From contig SVSU01000006.1 of assembly GCA_015064135.1 (NCBI GenBank), positions 1 to 37,890 of the forward strand: DNA of 37,890 nt, in the 5' to 3' direction. This document shows positions 1 through 7,601 of this stretch, one piece after another. The position numbers were made by a program, and so were the translations under genes. The number at the start of each line of letters is the position of its first letter. Position 1 is the first letter of the stretch. This DNA comes from Oscillospiraceae bacterium. GTDB lineage: Bacteria > Bacillota > Clostridia > Oscillospirales > CAG-272. The notes beneath the pieces were generated by a model that worked only from the letters and a program-made list of their open reading frames with translations, searched no databases and was not told the DNA's origin.

Positions 1-140
1 GACGTTCCAATGTTTGGAAGCTCGATATGCCCGGCATGGTTAAGTGCACACACTGCGGCGAATATGTTCTCGCTCACCGTGTTTGCAAGGCTTGCGGCTA
101 TTACGACGGCAAGCAGATCGTTGCTGTGAAGGAAGCGTAA
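1..140 (+). CDS. rpmF: 50S ribosomal protein L32 (C-terminal part, cut by the window edge)
   Basis: The reading frame starting at base 3 gives 45 residues ending at a TAA at 138-140. It carries the zinc-ribbon pattern of bacterial L32: CTHC, then about ten residues later CKAC in the context [14 protein letters not shown]32 is a structural protein of the large ribosomal subunit. The N-terminal tail, normally basic, lies outside the window. Both CxxC pairs are intact, so this is the zinc-binding form. A terminator follows at 200-236, so rpmF ends its transcript. The N-terminal part of the gene and any upstream partner cannot be seen. Confidence 0.93.
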   Translation, partial: RSNVWKLDMPGMVKCTHCGEYVLAHRVCKACGYYDGKQIVAVKEA

Positions 141-199
141 GTTTCCACGGCACGCACCCGGTTGAGACCCCCTCGGTCGATGCCGGCAAAAACAACAAC

Positions 200-236
200 A
201 AAAGGATGCAGTGCGCTGTGTCCTTTTTTGTTTTTT
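200..236 (+). terminator. Intrinsic terminator after rpmF
   Basis: The arms AAAAGGA and TCCTTTT enclose a continuing stem (TGCAG with CTGTG, using wobble pairs) and a TGCG loop. The descending arm runs straight into a T-rich tract. It lies 60 bases after the rpmF stop. Confidence 0.85.
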
Positions 237-260
237 CGAAACAGTCTGCATGAGGAAACG

Positions 261-292
261 CCAAAGGGGATTTTTGAAAAAATCCCCCTTGG
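261..292 (+). repeat. Dispersed hairpin repeat, family 1, copy 1
   Basis: GGGGATTTTT at 266-275 and AAAAATCCCC at 278-287 form a stem with a two-base GA loop. It is extended outward by CCAA (261-264) with TTGG (289-292) around one mismatch. The tail that follows (CCCCCAAAAACTTTT) matches the tails of the copies at 2344-2395 (minus) and 18926-18999. As with those copies, it lies on the sense strand downstream of a gene. Confidence 0.75.
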
Positions 293-455
293 AACCCCCA
301 AAAACTTTTAAACTAACTAACAAATATAACGGGGTGACAAGAGTTGGAACCCCCAAAAACTCTCAAACCAACTAACAAGTATAACGGGGTGACAAGAGTT
401 GGAACCCCCAAAAACTTTTAAACTAACTAACAAGTATAACGGGGTGACAAGAGTT
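291..455 (+). repeat. Three tandem copies of a 55-bp unit
   Basis: The units are 291-345, 346-400 and 401-455, each starting GGAACCCCCAAAAAC and ending GGGTGACAAGAGTT. They differ at a handful of positions. A fourth unit begins (GGAAC) but decays. The first half of the unit equals the tail of the hairpin repeat just before it, so the array seems to have grown by duplicating that tail. There is no long open frame. The 448-bp gap from 141 to 588 holds only this array, the rpmF terminator, the hairpin and the promoter of the next gene. Confidence 0.95.
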
Positions 456-512
456 GGAACACTTAAAACGTTTATATCAGCGAATAATATTTAGAAATTT
501 ATCAAAAAGGTA

Positions 513-541
513 TTGACAAAAAGTATTTAGATGTATATAAT
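513..541 (+). promoter_or_regulatory. Strong sigma-A type promoter for 589-1712
   Basis: TTGACA at 513-518 and TATAAT at 536-541 are both consensus and are separated by 17 bases. Transcription should start near 548, about 40 bases before the ATG at 589. Confidence 0.88.
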
Positions 542-588
542 AATATTCAAGAGAGCAAACACATCCGAAACTATACAGAGGTATTATT

Positions 589-1152
589 ATGACAAATAAC
601 TATTTACCCACAAACGCATCCGACTATCCCAAAGCATCCGCCGCACGGACATTTATGGTGGAAACAGCAAACAAATTCGCAGACGAATATGCCGCCGCCC
701 TTGGAAAATTGGGCAAGGAAGATAAACTGCAGAAGAAGCTTCTCAGTATCCAGAAAGCAATGGCCGAGCACTGTGCCGGTTTTGCTGCTATGGCATATAC
801 AGGCAGCACATGGGAAGTGCAGATCGAGCGTCGGATCAAGATGCTGAATCAATCCACCGACATCATGACAGAATACGCAGAAGCATTGGCTCCCCTCTCC
901 CCCGACGAGAAGGCGGCATTTATCCAGTATGCCCACACAAACTGGCTCCTGCACAACGCTTTCATCGACCAACATCTCCGCAAACTCAGTGCCGCCGCAG
1001 AAAACGGACAGCCCGAGCGCGCCCTTGAAGATAAGATTATTCTCGGCACCGTATATGCCATCTGCCGTGAGTGGAGGGCATGGTGGCAGGAAAACGGAAC
1101 CCTCGCCTTTGACCGCTGGACCTATGAGGACTTTCCTTGGGAGGCAGAATAA
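589..1152 (+). CDS. Hypothetical protein, 187 aa, co-transcribed with an ArsR-type regulator
   Basis: I do not recognise this family. The protein is soluble, with no signal peptide or membrane segment. It looks mostly helical and is rich in Ala, Glu and Lys, with a Trp-rich end (REWRAWWQENG, then FPWEAE). The start is an ATG behind CAGAGG, 40 bases after a consensus promoter. The TAA overlaps the next ATG by one base (TAATG), so the two genes are translationally coupled. The ArsR/DUF2087 partner suggests that the pair acts together, for example as a sensor or effector under its own regulator. That is inference from order only. Confidence 0.8.
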   Translation: MTNNYLPTNASDYPKASAARTFMVETANKFADEYAAALGKLGKEDKLQKKLLSIQKAMAEHCAGFAAMAYTGSTWEVQIERRIKMLNQSTDIMTEYAEALAPLSPDEKAAFIQYAHTNWLLHNAFIDQHLRKLSAAAENGQPERALEDKIILGTVYAICREWRAWWQENGTLAFDRWTYEDFPWEAE

Positions 1153-1712
1153 TGGAAAACACTCTCAACGCCGTTGTTCTTTTCAAAGCACTGGGGGACG
1201 AATCCCGTCTCTCCATCCTGCGAATGCTCCTTGAAGGGGAGTCATATGTGGAGCTTATAGCCAGCCGCCTTGAGCTGACCAGCGCCACGGTAAGTCATCA
1301 CCTAAAAAAACTGGAAGCCGCAGGACTGGTGGAATGTCACCGCACACAGTTTTACATGATCTATTCCGTCAAACGGGATTTTCTTGACGAAAGCCTGGTC
1401 TCCCTCATCGGCACCCTCCCGAAGCAGGACGACGACACGAAATACAAGCAAGGCATCATTGATGCATTTTTCGAGTACGGCCGGCTGAAGGCACTGCCTG
1501 CCCAGAGAAAGAAGCGCGAGGTGGTTCTCCGATATATTCTTGAACCGTTGGAAACGGAACGGGACTACACAGAGAAGGAGATCAACCGGCATATTATAAA
1601 ATACAACGACGATTACTGCACCATCCGACGGGAGATGATCGCCTTCGGTATAATGGAACGCAAAAAATCCGCTGACGGAAGCGGCGATGTGTATATCGTT
1701 ACAGGAGACTAA
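1152..1712 (+). CDS. ArsR-family transcriptional regulator with C-terminal DUF2087 domain
   Basis: Residues 1-75 form a winged helix of the ArsR type: FKALGDESRLSILRML, then LELTSATVSHHLKKLEAAGLV as the recognition helix, then a wing. Residues about 110-180 match DUF2087: LKALPAQRKKREVVLRYIL, YTEKEINRHI and the DYCTIRREMI segment. No CxC metal-binding motif is visible, so it is unlikely to be a classical arsenic or metal sensor. The chosen ATG at 1152 overlaps the upstream TAA and has GGGAGG nine bases before it; an in-frame TTG at 1137 is less likely. DUF2087 is a small domain often fused to HTH regulators, with an unknown ligand. Confidence 0.87.
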   Translation: MENTLNAVVLFKALGDESRLSILRMLLEGESYVELIASRLELTSATVSHHLKKLEAAGLVECHRTQFYMIYSVKRDFLDESLVSLIGTLPKQDDDTKYKQGIIDAFFEYGRLKALPAQRKKREVVLRYILEPLETERDYTEKEINRHIIKYNDDYCTIRREMIAFGIMERKKSADGSGDVYIVTGD

Positions 1713-1716
1713 ACAG

Positions 1717-1760
1717 AAAAGGTCAACCATCCGACTGAAAATCGGCAGTTGACCTTTTTC
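1717..1760. terminator. Bidirectional terminator between the ArsR gene and ywlG-like gene
   Basis: AAAAGGTCAAC and GTTGACCTTTTT pair around a loop that holds a smaller stem (CCGA with TCGG). The stem is flanked by A-rich sequence on the left and a T tract on the right. It can therefore end both the plus-strand transcript (stop at 1712) and the minus-strand one (stop at 1771). Confidence 0.85.
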
Positions 1761-1770
1761 TATTCACTTA

Positions 1771-2322
1771 TTACAACAGGTCCTCGTCATAGACTGCGCG
1801 GCATCCACCGATGAACTTCGGCCTGGTTCTCGCTGCCAGTAGAATTGCCTCGCCCACATTTTTCACGGAAAGACGCACGGGAACCGCAACGGGCTTCAGA
1901 TGCATCCCGATGAGGGTGCCGCCGATATCAAGCCCCAGGTCTGCCGCGATGCTCTCCAGTGCTACGGGATCCTTGAAATGCTTGTATGCCGCCGTGGCAA
2001 AGGATCCGCCCGCTTTCGGCTGTGGAACCACATTCACGCAGTAAGCACCCGGAACAGCAGCACGTTCCACAATGATGGCGCGATTCAGATGCTCACAGCA
2101 CTGTGCCGCAAGGTAAATTCCACGGGGCTCAAGGGCACGCATCAGCCCCCGTATCACCGCTTCCGCAGTTTCGGGAGAGGATGCGGTGCCTATCTTGCCG
2201 CCCGTTATCTCGCTGGAAGAACAGCCAACCACAAAGATATCCCCCGCCTTCGCCTTCGCCACGGAGCAAAGCTCCTCCGCCGCCTCAAAACAAGCCTTCT
2301 CTATATCATTCAAACTAAACAT
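1771..2322 (-). CDS. ywlG: TIGR01440/UPF0340 family protein (YwlG-like)
   Basis: The 183-residue protein matches the UPF0340 (DUF436) family of Bacillus YwlG: VVGCSSSEITGGKIGTASSPE near residue 35, then CCEHLNRAIIVER, and the end segment RLSVKNVGEAILLAARTRPKFIGGCRAVY. The length is typical. The family is widespread in Firmicutes and of unknown function; in Bacillus it lies near glyA and rpiB, which are not present here. The start is supported by GAGGT nine bases before the ATG. The gene converges on the ArsR gene across a shared terminator and follows the antiporter on the same strand, separated by a hairpin repeat. Confidence 0.88.
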   Translation of the reverse strand: MFSLNDIEKACFEAAEELCSVAKAKAGDIFVVGCSSSEITGGKIGTASSPETAEAVIRGLMRALEPRGIYLAAQCCEHLNRAIIVERAAVPGAYCVNVVPQPKAGGSFATAAYKHFKDPVALESIAADLGLDIGGTLIGMHLKPVAVPVRLSVKNVGEAILLAARTRPKFIGGCRAVYDEDLL

Positions 2323-2343
2323 AATCTATACCTCACCAATTAT

Positions 2344-2395
2344 CAAAGGTTTTTGGGGGAGTTTGAGGGGTCCTTTGTTCAAAAAGACCCCTCAA
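2344..2395 (-). repeat. Dispersed hairpin repeat, family 1, copy 2
   Basis: Read on the minus strand, TTGAGGGGTC pairs with GACCCCTCAA, continued by TTT with AAA around a bulged G. The tail is ACTCCCCCAAAAACC. It starts ten bases after the antiporter stop codon, in the sense direction. Relative to copy 3 one pair is swapped from A-T to T-A, so pairing is preserved. The tail's CCTTTG can also pair with CAAAGG inside the stem. Confidence 0.8.
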
Positions 2396-2404
2396 GAATA
2401 AACT

Positions 2405-3694
2405 TTACTTCTTCTTCGCCATCTCTGCCTGGACACGGGGCGGAATGGGCTTTTCCTTGATTTCGCCTGCTTTTTCGAGAGCGATCTTTGTAAACAGAGG
2501 TCCGAACAGCTCATAAATAAGCACAGCCATAAGCGCTACATTCCTGATAACAAGTCCGACCTCACCAAGTTCCATGGCTGTCATGGACATACCAAGCGCC
2601 ACACCTGCCTGAGGAAGCAGTGTTACGCCCAGGTATTTCTTGATGGTGGGCTCACACTTCATAAAGCCTGCGGACACAGATGCGCCGAGGATTTTTCCGG
2701 CAGAACGGGCAATAATGTACACGATACCCACCAGAATAATGGCAATATCGGAAAGAACGCTGAACTCAAGATCCGCACCGCTGATAACGAAGAACAGAAT
2801 CATAAGAGGAGCAGTCCACTTGTCAACTCTGTCCATCAATTCCTCGGAGAAGTCGCAAAGATTGCAGAATACCGTACCCAGCATCATGCACACAAGGAGG
2901 GAGGAGAAAGCAATCTCCACTGGTCCGATATGGAACTTCAGTGTAGACAGTGCCACAGCAAGGAAAACAAAGGTAATGGAAATGCTCATACGCTTGCTGT
3001 TGGAGTGGAAGAATTTCTCGGAAAGATGGAAACCGAGACCGAGAACAAAACCGAGGGCAAGGGACAGCACAACCTCGATAAGGGGATTCACGATTACGGA
3101 AATCATATCCACCGCACCGTGAGACAGCGCCTTTGCAATACCGAAGGACACTGCAAAAACTATCAGACCCACCACGTCGTCCAGAGCAACAACCGGCAGC
3201 AGCATTCTTGTGAGGGGACCCTCAGCCTTATACTGCTTAACAACCATCAGTGTTGCCGCGGGAGCTGTTGCAGTAGCCACCGCACCCAGTGTAATTACAG
3301 CACCGAGGGGAAGCTTTTCGGGAATCGCCAAGTGAACACAATACAACGCAACGTCAACAAACAGCGTCGCCACAAGTGCCTGAAAAACAGCGATTACCGT
3401 TGCCGCCTTACCCACTTTCTTCAATTCCGAAAGACGGAACTCGTTTCCCATCGCAAAAGCAATAAAGCCCAGTGCCGCGTCCTGCAGCACATCGTATGTC
3501 TTTACATCGGCGGAACTGACAAAACCGATGCCGGAAATGCCGAGCCTGCCGAGACAATAAGGACCGATTAAAATTCCGGCAACAAGGTAACTCGTTACCG
3601 CAGGAAGGCCCAGTTTTTTCGCCACACGGGACATCATCAGTCCCATAAACATGGCAATGGACAAAGCCAGAAGTGTTTCCATATGTTCATTCAA
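2405..3694 (-). CDS. Cation:proton antiporter (CPA2/KefB-like membrane domain)
   Basis: The 429-residue protein has about twelve hydrophobic segments and the landmarks of monovalent cation/proton antiporters: LGLPAVTSYLVAGILIGP near residues 28-45, the unwound-helix segment ATATAPAATLM around 140-150, and the paired acids in VALDDVVGL (Asp172, Asp173) that bind the exchanged ions. It ends with a short basic tail and lacks the RCK/TrkA-N domain of full Kef channels. It should exchange Na+ or K+ for H+ across the cytoplasmic membrane. The frame opens at TTG 3694 with GAAGGA 11 bases upstream; an in-frame ATG at 3682 is an alternative. Its own promoter lies at 3755-3782. Confidence 0.88.
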   Translation of the reverse strand: MNEHMETLLALSIAMFMGLMMSRVAKKLGLPAVTSYLVAGILIGPYCLGRLGISGIGFVSSADVKTYDVLQDAALGFIAFAMGNEFRLSELKKVGKAATVIAVFQALVATLFVDVALYCVHLAIPEKLPLGAVITLGAVATATAPAATLMVVKQYKAEGPLTRMLLPVVALDDVVGLIVFAVSFGIAKALSHGAVDMISVIVNPLIEVVLSLALGFVLGLGFHLSEKFFHSNSKRMSISITFVFLAVALSTLKFHIGPVEIAFSSLLVCMMLGTVFCNLCDFSEELMDRVDKWTAPLMILFFVISGADLEFSVLSDIAIILVGIVYIIARSAGKILGASVSAGFMKCEPTIKKYLGVTLLPQAGVALGMSMTAMELGEVGLVIRNVALMAVLIYELFGPLFTKIALEKAGEIKEKPIPPRVQAEMAKKK

Positions 3695-3729
3695 GAAGGA
3701 GTTTTTCCTTCGCCTTTCAACTGTATGTA

Positions 3730-3749
3730 TGCGAAATAATTTATTCGCA
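3730..3749. promoter_or_regulatory. 20-bp palindrome (TGCGAA...TTCGCA), operator-like
   Basis: TGCGAA and TTCGCA are 8 bases apart, and most of the inner bases also pair. The palindrome lies just downstream of the -10 box of the minus-strand antiporter promoter, over roughly +5 to +25, where a repressor could block transcription. No regulator gene is adjacent, so its binder is unknown. Confidence 0.45.
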
Positions 3750-3754
3750 CCGAA

Positions 3755-3782
3755 TGTATATTATATTACTTTTTTATTAACA
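3755..3782 (-). promoter_or_regulatory. Promoter of the antiporter gene
   Basis: On the minus strand TTGTTA (3777-3782) and TATACA (3755-3760) are 17 bases apart in very AT-rich DNA. An overlapping TAATAT could serve as an alternative -10 box. Confidence 0.6.
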
Positions 3783-3815
3783 ATTCACTTCTTATTTATT
3801 AACCACAAGTGAATT
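3782..3815. repeat. Inverted repeat AATTCACTT/AAGTGAATT
   Basis: Nine-base perfect arms are separated by 16 bases. It lies six bases after the stop codon of the deacetylase and touches the -35 box of the antiporter promoter. No T tract follows, so it may be a 3' end hairpin or a binding site rather than a standard terminator. Confidence 0.5.
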
Positions 3816-3821
3816 ACTGCG

Positions 3822-4955
3822 TTATTTCTCATCTGCGAAAGTCCAACCGTCATGAAGTGACGATATGGGGGCAAACGTGTAACCGTTTTCGATAAGGTAC
3901 TCGATAATATGGGGCAGAACCACCCTTGTTTCCCCCACCGTTTCATGGAGAAGAAGTATCTTCGGAGAGGAGGAATTCTTCTTTTTTTCCAATGTTTCCT
4001 CGAAGGTATTCTTTATGTATTCATAAGCAGACACACCCTCGGGACATTGAAACAGCAAGGCATCGTTTGCCACGATATTCCAGTCATAAACGCGGAATCC
4101 CCTCGCCGCAAGCCTGTCGTTCATGACCGCAAGGCGCGATTCGGAAAAATACTGACCGCTTGATCCGCCGGGGTATCGGAACAGCTTAGGCACTTTGGAG
4201 AAATCCACGCCAAGGCTTTCCATAAGTCCCACCCATTCGTCAACCTCACGGATAAGGTTGTCCGCAGAAGCATAAATATGCTCATACCTGTGTGACATAC
4301 TGTGGCAGGCGGCATCGTGCCCCCGTTCATAGATAGCCTTTGCCGCATCGGGATACTTCTTTACGGAATCGCCGAGGAGGAAGAAGGTTCCCTTTATGCC
4401 GTATGTATCGAGAATATCCAGAATCTCAACCGTATTCTCGTCGGGGCCGTCATCAAAGGTAAGGTAAATGGTATTCTCCACAGTAGACTCGGGGTAATCG
4501 GGCTTGTCCGCACTGACACAAAGAGTAACCGGCATCTGCGGATTGATATAGTGCATACCGTCCGCGCCAACCCCTGCATAATCAACGGCATATACCACAC
4601 CGGCAGGCGACGGATTGGCTGATTCTTCCACAATGCAGGTCAGACCCACGTCCGAAAGAAACTGTTCAGCCGCCGACCGGGTCATACCGGGAAGGAAAGG
4701 CAGTTCAACATACCCCTTCGCCGTGGGGGGAACACCATCGGGCTTCGGGTCACGCAGTGTTTCTCTGTGAAGGTGCTGTGCAAGTACACCGTATATCCCC
4801 TCATCATCCGCGGCGGCTTCTGCAGGGTCGATATGCAGCGGCATTTCAACGGGCGGAAGGGGGAGGATAAAATCCCACAGCTCTGCGGCCTCACAGGAAG
4901 TGAGAACAAGCATTGCAAAAATGGTACATATGGCTATATATATCTTCGTTTTCAA
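3822..4955 (-). CDS. PASTA-domain polysaccharide deacetylase lipoprotein (CE4/NodB fold)
   Basis: The 377-residue protein starts with a lipoprotein signal (LVLTSC, lipidated Cys21). Residues about 80-150 look like a PASTA domain (ELPFLPGMTRSAAEQFL, and a predicted beta end at PVTLCVSAD), which usually binds peptidoglycan or muropeptides. Residues 160-370 are a NodB deacetylase with the five CE4 motifs: TFDDGP (166-171), HSMSH (218-222), RYPGG (260-264), DW (291-292) and LLHE (335-338). It should remove acetyl groups from wall glycans outside the membrane. The start is TTG at 4955 with GGAG upstream; the nearby ATG is out of frame. It has its own promoter at 5009-5037. Confidence 0.88.
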   Translation of the reverse strand: MKTKIYIAICTIFAMLVLTSCEAAELWDFILPLPPVEMPLHIDPAEAAADDEGIYGVLAQHLHRETLRDPKPDGVPPTAKGYVELPFLPGMTRSAAEQFLSDVGLTCIVEESANPSPAGVVYAVDYAGVGADGMHYINPQMPVTLCVSADKPDYPESTVENTIYLTFDDGPDENTVEILDILDTYGIKGTFFLLGDSVKKYPDAAKAIYERGHDAACHSMSHRYEHIYASADNLIREVDEWVGLMESLGVDFSKVPKLFRYPGGSSGQYFSESRLAVMNDRLAARGFRVYDWNIVANDALLFQCPEGVSAYEYIKNTFEETLEKKKNSSSPKILLLHETVGETRVVLPHIIEYLIENGYTFAPISSLHDGWTFADEK

Positions 4956-5008
4956 AACATTTCTCCGAAAAACAACAATGATTCCTGTTTCTTTGACAAT
5001 ACATTAAA

Positions 5009-5037
5009 AGTATACCACACTTTTCATTCAGATACAA
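5009..5037 (-). promoter_or_regulatory. Promoter of the deacetylase gene
   Basis: On the minus strand TTGTAT (5032-5037) and TATACT (5009-5014) are 17 bases apart, about 50 bases before the start codon. Confidence 0.65.
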
Positions 5038-5137
5038 GCACTGCCCGAAAACTTCACAAAGGTTTTTCAACCTTCCGCCTCACTCCGCTTTTCTCCACAT
5101 CGGCAAAGGAATGTTCTCCCGAATTAACATTTTATAC

Positions 5138-5166
5138 TTGAACAAAAGAAGGAAATGTACTATAAT
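5138..5166 (+). promoter_or_regulatory. Promoter of the 5205-8098 operon
   Basis: TTGAAC (5138-5143) and TATAAT (5161-5166) are 17 bases apart; the predicted start is near 5173 and the ATG is at 5205. Confidence 0.82.
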
Positions 5167-5204
5167 GTTATGATACTGAGAATTATCGAAACGAAAGGCT
5201 GAAT

Positions 5205-5738
5205 ATGAAAAAAACAAAGTACATGATAGGAGCGCTCCTTCTTGCCATGACCGCACTCTTTTCCTCCTGCGGTAACAACAATGAACTCGACGCGCCGGGC
5301 GGAATGAAAATCGCCTGTGATCCCGAAATCACCGATTACCGCCTCTTTGTCCCCGAAGAATGGACCGTTGACATGACCACCTCCGCCTCGGGCGCCTACT
5401 ACTCAAACAGCGACCCGTCAGGTGTGTCCATGATGGTGTGGGATCTGGAATATGCCAATTCGACCCTTGACGACTGGTGGGCCGCAAATGAAACGGATAT
5501 CGCCATGGTTTTTGACAACTATGCCCTCGAATCAAAAGAAAACACCACCATCGACGGCAACTACGCACAGAAATATGTGTACACCGCCGATCTTGGGGAA
5601 AATCAATACAAGGTCATGCAGATAGGCGCGCTCAAGGACGGAACGGTTTATCTTTTCACCTACACCTCTCTCCAAAACCTCTATGATTCACATCTTGAAG
5701 ATGTTGCAGCCATCGTCGAAAATATCATTATCGAATAA
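5205..5738 (+). CDS. Lipoprotein with PsbP/DcrB-like domain
   Basis: The 177-residue protein starts with a lipoprotein signal ending LFSSC, followed by an Asn-rich spacer. Residues about 43-175 resemble the PsbP/DcrB fold (DUF1795-like): YRLFVPEEWTVD, then YSNSDPSGVSMMVW, a central helix TLDDWWAAN, and a strand-rich end closing with HLEDVAAIVENII. It should be anchored on the outer face of the membrane; the family's function in Firmicutes is unknown. The sequence GAAACGAAAGG lies upstream of the ATG. It is the first gene of a run that continues 13 bases later with a cysteine desulfurase. This pairing does not suggest a shared role. Confidence 0.75.
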   Translation: MKKTKYMIGALLLAMTALFSSCGNNNELDAPGGMKIACDPEITDYRLFVPEEWTVDMTTSASGAYYSNSDPSGVSMMVWDLEYANSTLDDWWAANETDIAMVFDNYALESKENTTIDGNYAQKYVYTADLGENQYKVMQIGALKDGTVYLFTYTSLQNLYDSHLEDVAAIVENIIIE

Positions 5739-5751
5739 AGCGGATCTTTAA

Positions 5752-6942
5752 ATGGAACATTATCTCGACAATTCATCTACCACAAAGCCGTCGGAAGCGG
5801 CAAAAAACGCGGCAATGGCTGCAATGGATGTGTGGGGAAACCCTTCCTCCATCCATTCTCTCGGTCAAACAGCCTCCCGTCTGCTTACGGAATCGCGCAC
5901 AAAGGTAGGTTCTGCTCTCGGCATGGCACGTTTCTCCCGTGACAAGGTGATCTTCACCTCCTCGGGAACGGAGGCAAACTGCCTTGCCATGCTCGGCTGC
6001 GCCGCATCAAAAAAGCGAACGGCAAAAAACGGATATCTCGGAAAGATCATTATTTCCGACAGTGAACATCCCTCCATGGAAAACCCGGCAAAAAAGCTGG
6101 AAAACGAGGGGTATCTGGTAAAAAGGATCTCCACCGTCGGCGGAATTCTCGACCTTGAGGCCCTGAAAACCGCACTTTCCGAAGATGACATTCCCGTGAT
6201 TTTCGCAGGTTTTATGCTCGTCAACAATGAAACGGGTGCCATATACGACATCAAAAGTGCGGCGGCTCTCGTGAAAGCGGCAAATCCGGCGGCGGTCGTC
6301 CACTGCGATGCTGTGCAGGGGTTTATGAAAATGAAATTCACCCCATCTGCCATGGGTGTTGACACCCTCTCCGTCAGCGCACACAAGATTCACGGTCTGC
6401 GCGGTGCCGCTGCCCTTTATCTGTCTGAGGACATTCTGAAAAAACGGAACATCACCGCAGTAAACCCCGGCGGCGGTCAGGAGGACGGACTTCGCAGCGG
6501 TACGGAGAATCTTGTCTCCATTGCGGCGTTTGCGGCAGCCTGTGAAGCGGAAAAGGCCTCACTTGATACCAACATTGCCCATGTGACTGCTCTGCGCGAT
6601 TATCTGGAAGAACGTCTCTCTCCTTTTGTTGAAGCCGGAGAGGTTGTGATAAACCGTCCTTTGGGAAACTATCTTCCAAACATCTGCAATATCTCCGTAA
6701 AGGGAGTGCGCAGTGAGGTCATGCTCAACCACCTTTCCCAAACCGGTGTGTATGTCTCCGCAGGATCCGCCTGCTCTGCCCATGCAAAAAAACAAAGTCA
6801 GGCACTGACAGCATTCGGACTTGACAAAACCGCCATCGAATCCGCCGTCCGCATCAGCATGAGCCACGAGAACACCGCAGGTGACATTGATGCACTGACA
6901 GACGGCATCGGCTCGGGACTTGCCCGACTGAAACGGAGGTAA
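5752..6942 (+). CDS. Cysteine desulfurase (NifS/IscS-like, PLP-dependent)
   Basis: The 396-residue class V aminotransferase fold opens with YLDNSSTTKPS. It shows SGTEANCLAM (about 71-80), SEHPSME with His106, HCDAVQG (184-190), the PLP-binding Lys212 in SAHKIHGLRG, RSGTEN (248-253) and the catalytic Cys341 in SAGSACSAH. It removes sulfur from L-cysteine as an enzyme persulfide for Fe-S clusters or tRNA thiolation. No IscU, SufU or thiI gene lies next to it, so the sulfur acceptor is not shown here. It has no strong ribosome site of its own and sits 13 bases after the lipoprotein gene, so coupling is likely. Confidence 0.93.
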   Translation: MEHYLDNSSTTKPSEAAKNAAMAAMDVWGNPSSIHSLGQTASRLLTESRTKVGSALGMARFSRDKVIFTSSGTEANCLAMLGCAASKKRTAKNGYLGKIIISDSEHPSMENPAKKLENEGYLVKRISTVGGILDLEALKTALSEDDIPVIFAGFMLVNNETGAIYDIKSAAALVKAANPAAVVHCDAVQGFMKMKFTPSAMGVDTLSVSAHKIHGLRGAAALYLSEDILKKRNITAVNPGGGQEDGLRSGTENLVSIAAFAAACEAEKASLDTNIAHVTALRDYLEERLSPFVEAGEVVINRPLGNYLPNICNISVKGVRSEVMLNHLSQTGVYVSAGSACSAHAKKQSQALTAFGLDKTAIESAVRISMSHENTAGDIDALTDGIGSGLARLKRR

Positions 6943-6944
6943 TC

Positions 6945-7601
6945 ATGCTGTTCAAACACTACATCTGGGACTTCGACGGCACGATCTGCGATTCCTACCC
7001 ACACATTATCGAATGTTTTCTCACCGTTCTCGGCGAAGAGGGCATATCCGTTGACAGAGAGCTCCTTGCCCGTCAGTTTTACGACTGCTTCAAAAGGGCG
7101 CGGAAATGGTCGGGAATCAGCGACGAAGCATATGAACGGTTTATCCGCCTTCACTACCGTACAGGAGAGGATGAACCCGAGCCCAAGGTGGTTCCCTTTC
7201 CCGAAATTGAGGGAATCCTCCGCGCCATAACGGAAGCCGGGGGAGACCACTACATTTACACCAACAGAAACGACACGGTAAAGTATTATTGCAGGAAGTT
7301 CGGTCTTGACAAATATTTTAAGGACTATATCACAGCCGAGGATGACTTCCCCCTGAAGCCTGCCCCCGACGCTCTCCTTGATCTAATGAAGCGTCACGGA
7401 CTACGTCCTGAGGACTGTGTTATGATCGGCGACCGTGAGATTGACGGTCTATCAGGCGTAAACGCAGGTATGGCAGGCTGTCTTGTCACCGATTTTACAG
7501 TGGACGCGGATGGCAGGGACCCCATTGAAGTATCTGTTATGCCATACAAATGCAGGACCTTCGGAGAACTGCTTACTTTATTTGAGGTGGACAGTTTATG
7601 A
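6945..7601 (+). CDS. HAD-superfamily hydrolase, phosphoglycolate phosphatase-like
   Basis: The 218-residue protein carries the HAD motifs in order: DFDGT with nucleophile Asp9 and Asp11, YTNRN (motif II), a Lys in PLKPAPD (motif III) and MIGDREID (motif IV acids). The helical cap after motif I makes it a subclass I phosphatase. The substrate is a small phosphorylated metabolite but cannot be named. A perfect GGAGG lies six bases before the ATG, which comes two bases after the desulfurase stop. Its 3' end overlaps the ypsA-like gene by four bases (ATGA). Confidence 0.86.
   Translation: MLFKHYIWDFDGTICDSYPHIIECFLTVLGEEGISVDRELLARQFYDCFKRARKWSGISDEAYERFIRLHYRTGEDEPEPKVVPFPEIEGILRAITEAGGDHYIYTNRNDTVKYYCRKFGLDKYFKDYITAEDDFPLKPAPDALLDLMKRHGLRPEDCVMIGDREIDGLSGVNAGMAGCLVTDFTVDADGRDPIEVSVMPYKCRTFGELLTLFEVDSL

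Noticed and set aside
291-455. 55-bp tandem repeats as a CRISPR array
   Set aside because: Units are contiguous with no unique spacers, and no cas genes are present.
4767-5141. Plus-strand open frame of 124 residues across the deacetylase start and two promoters
   Set aside because: It is antisense to the signal peptide region and includes the intergenic promoters at 5009 and 5138.
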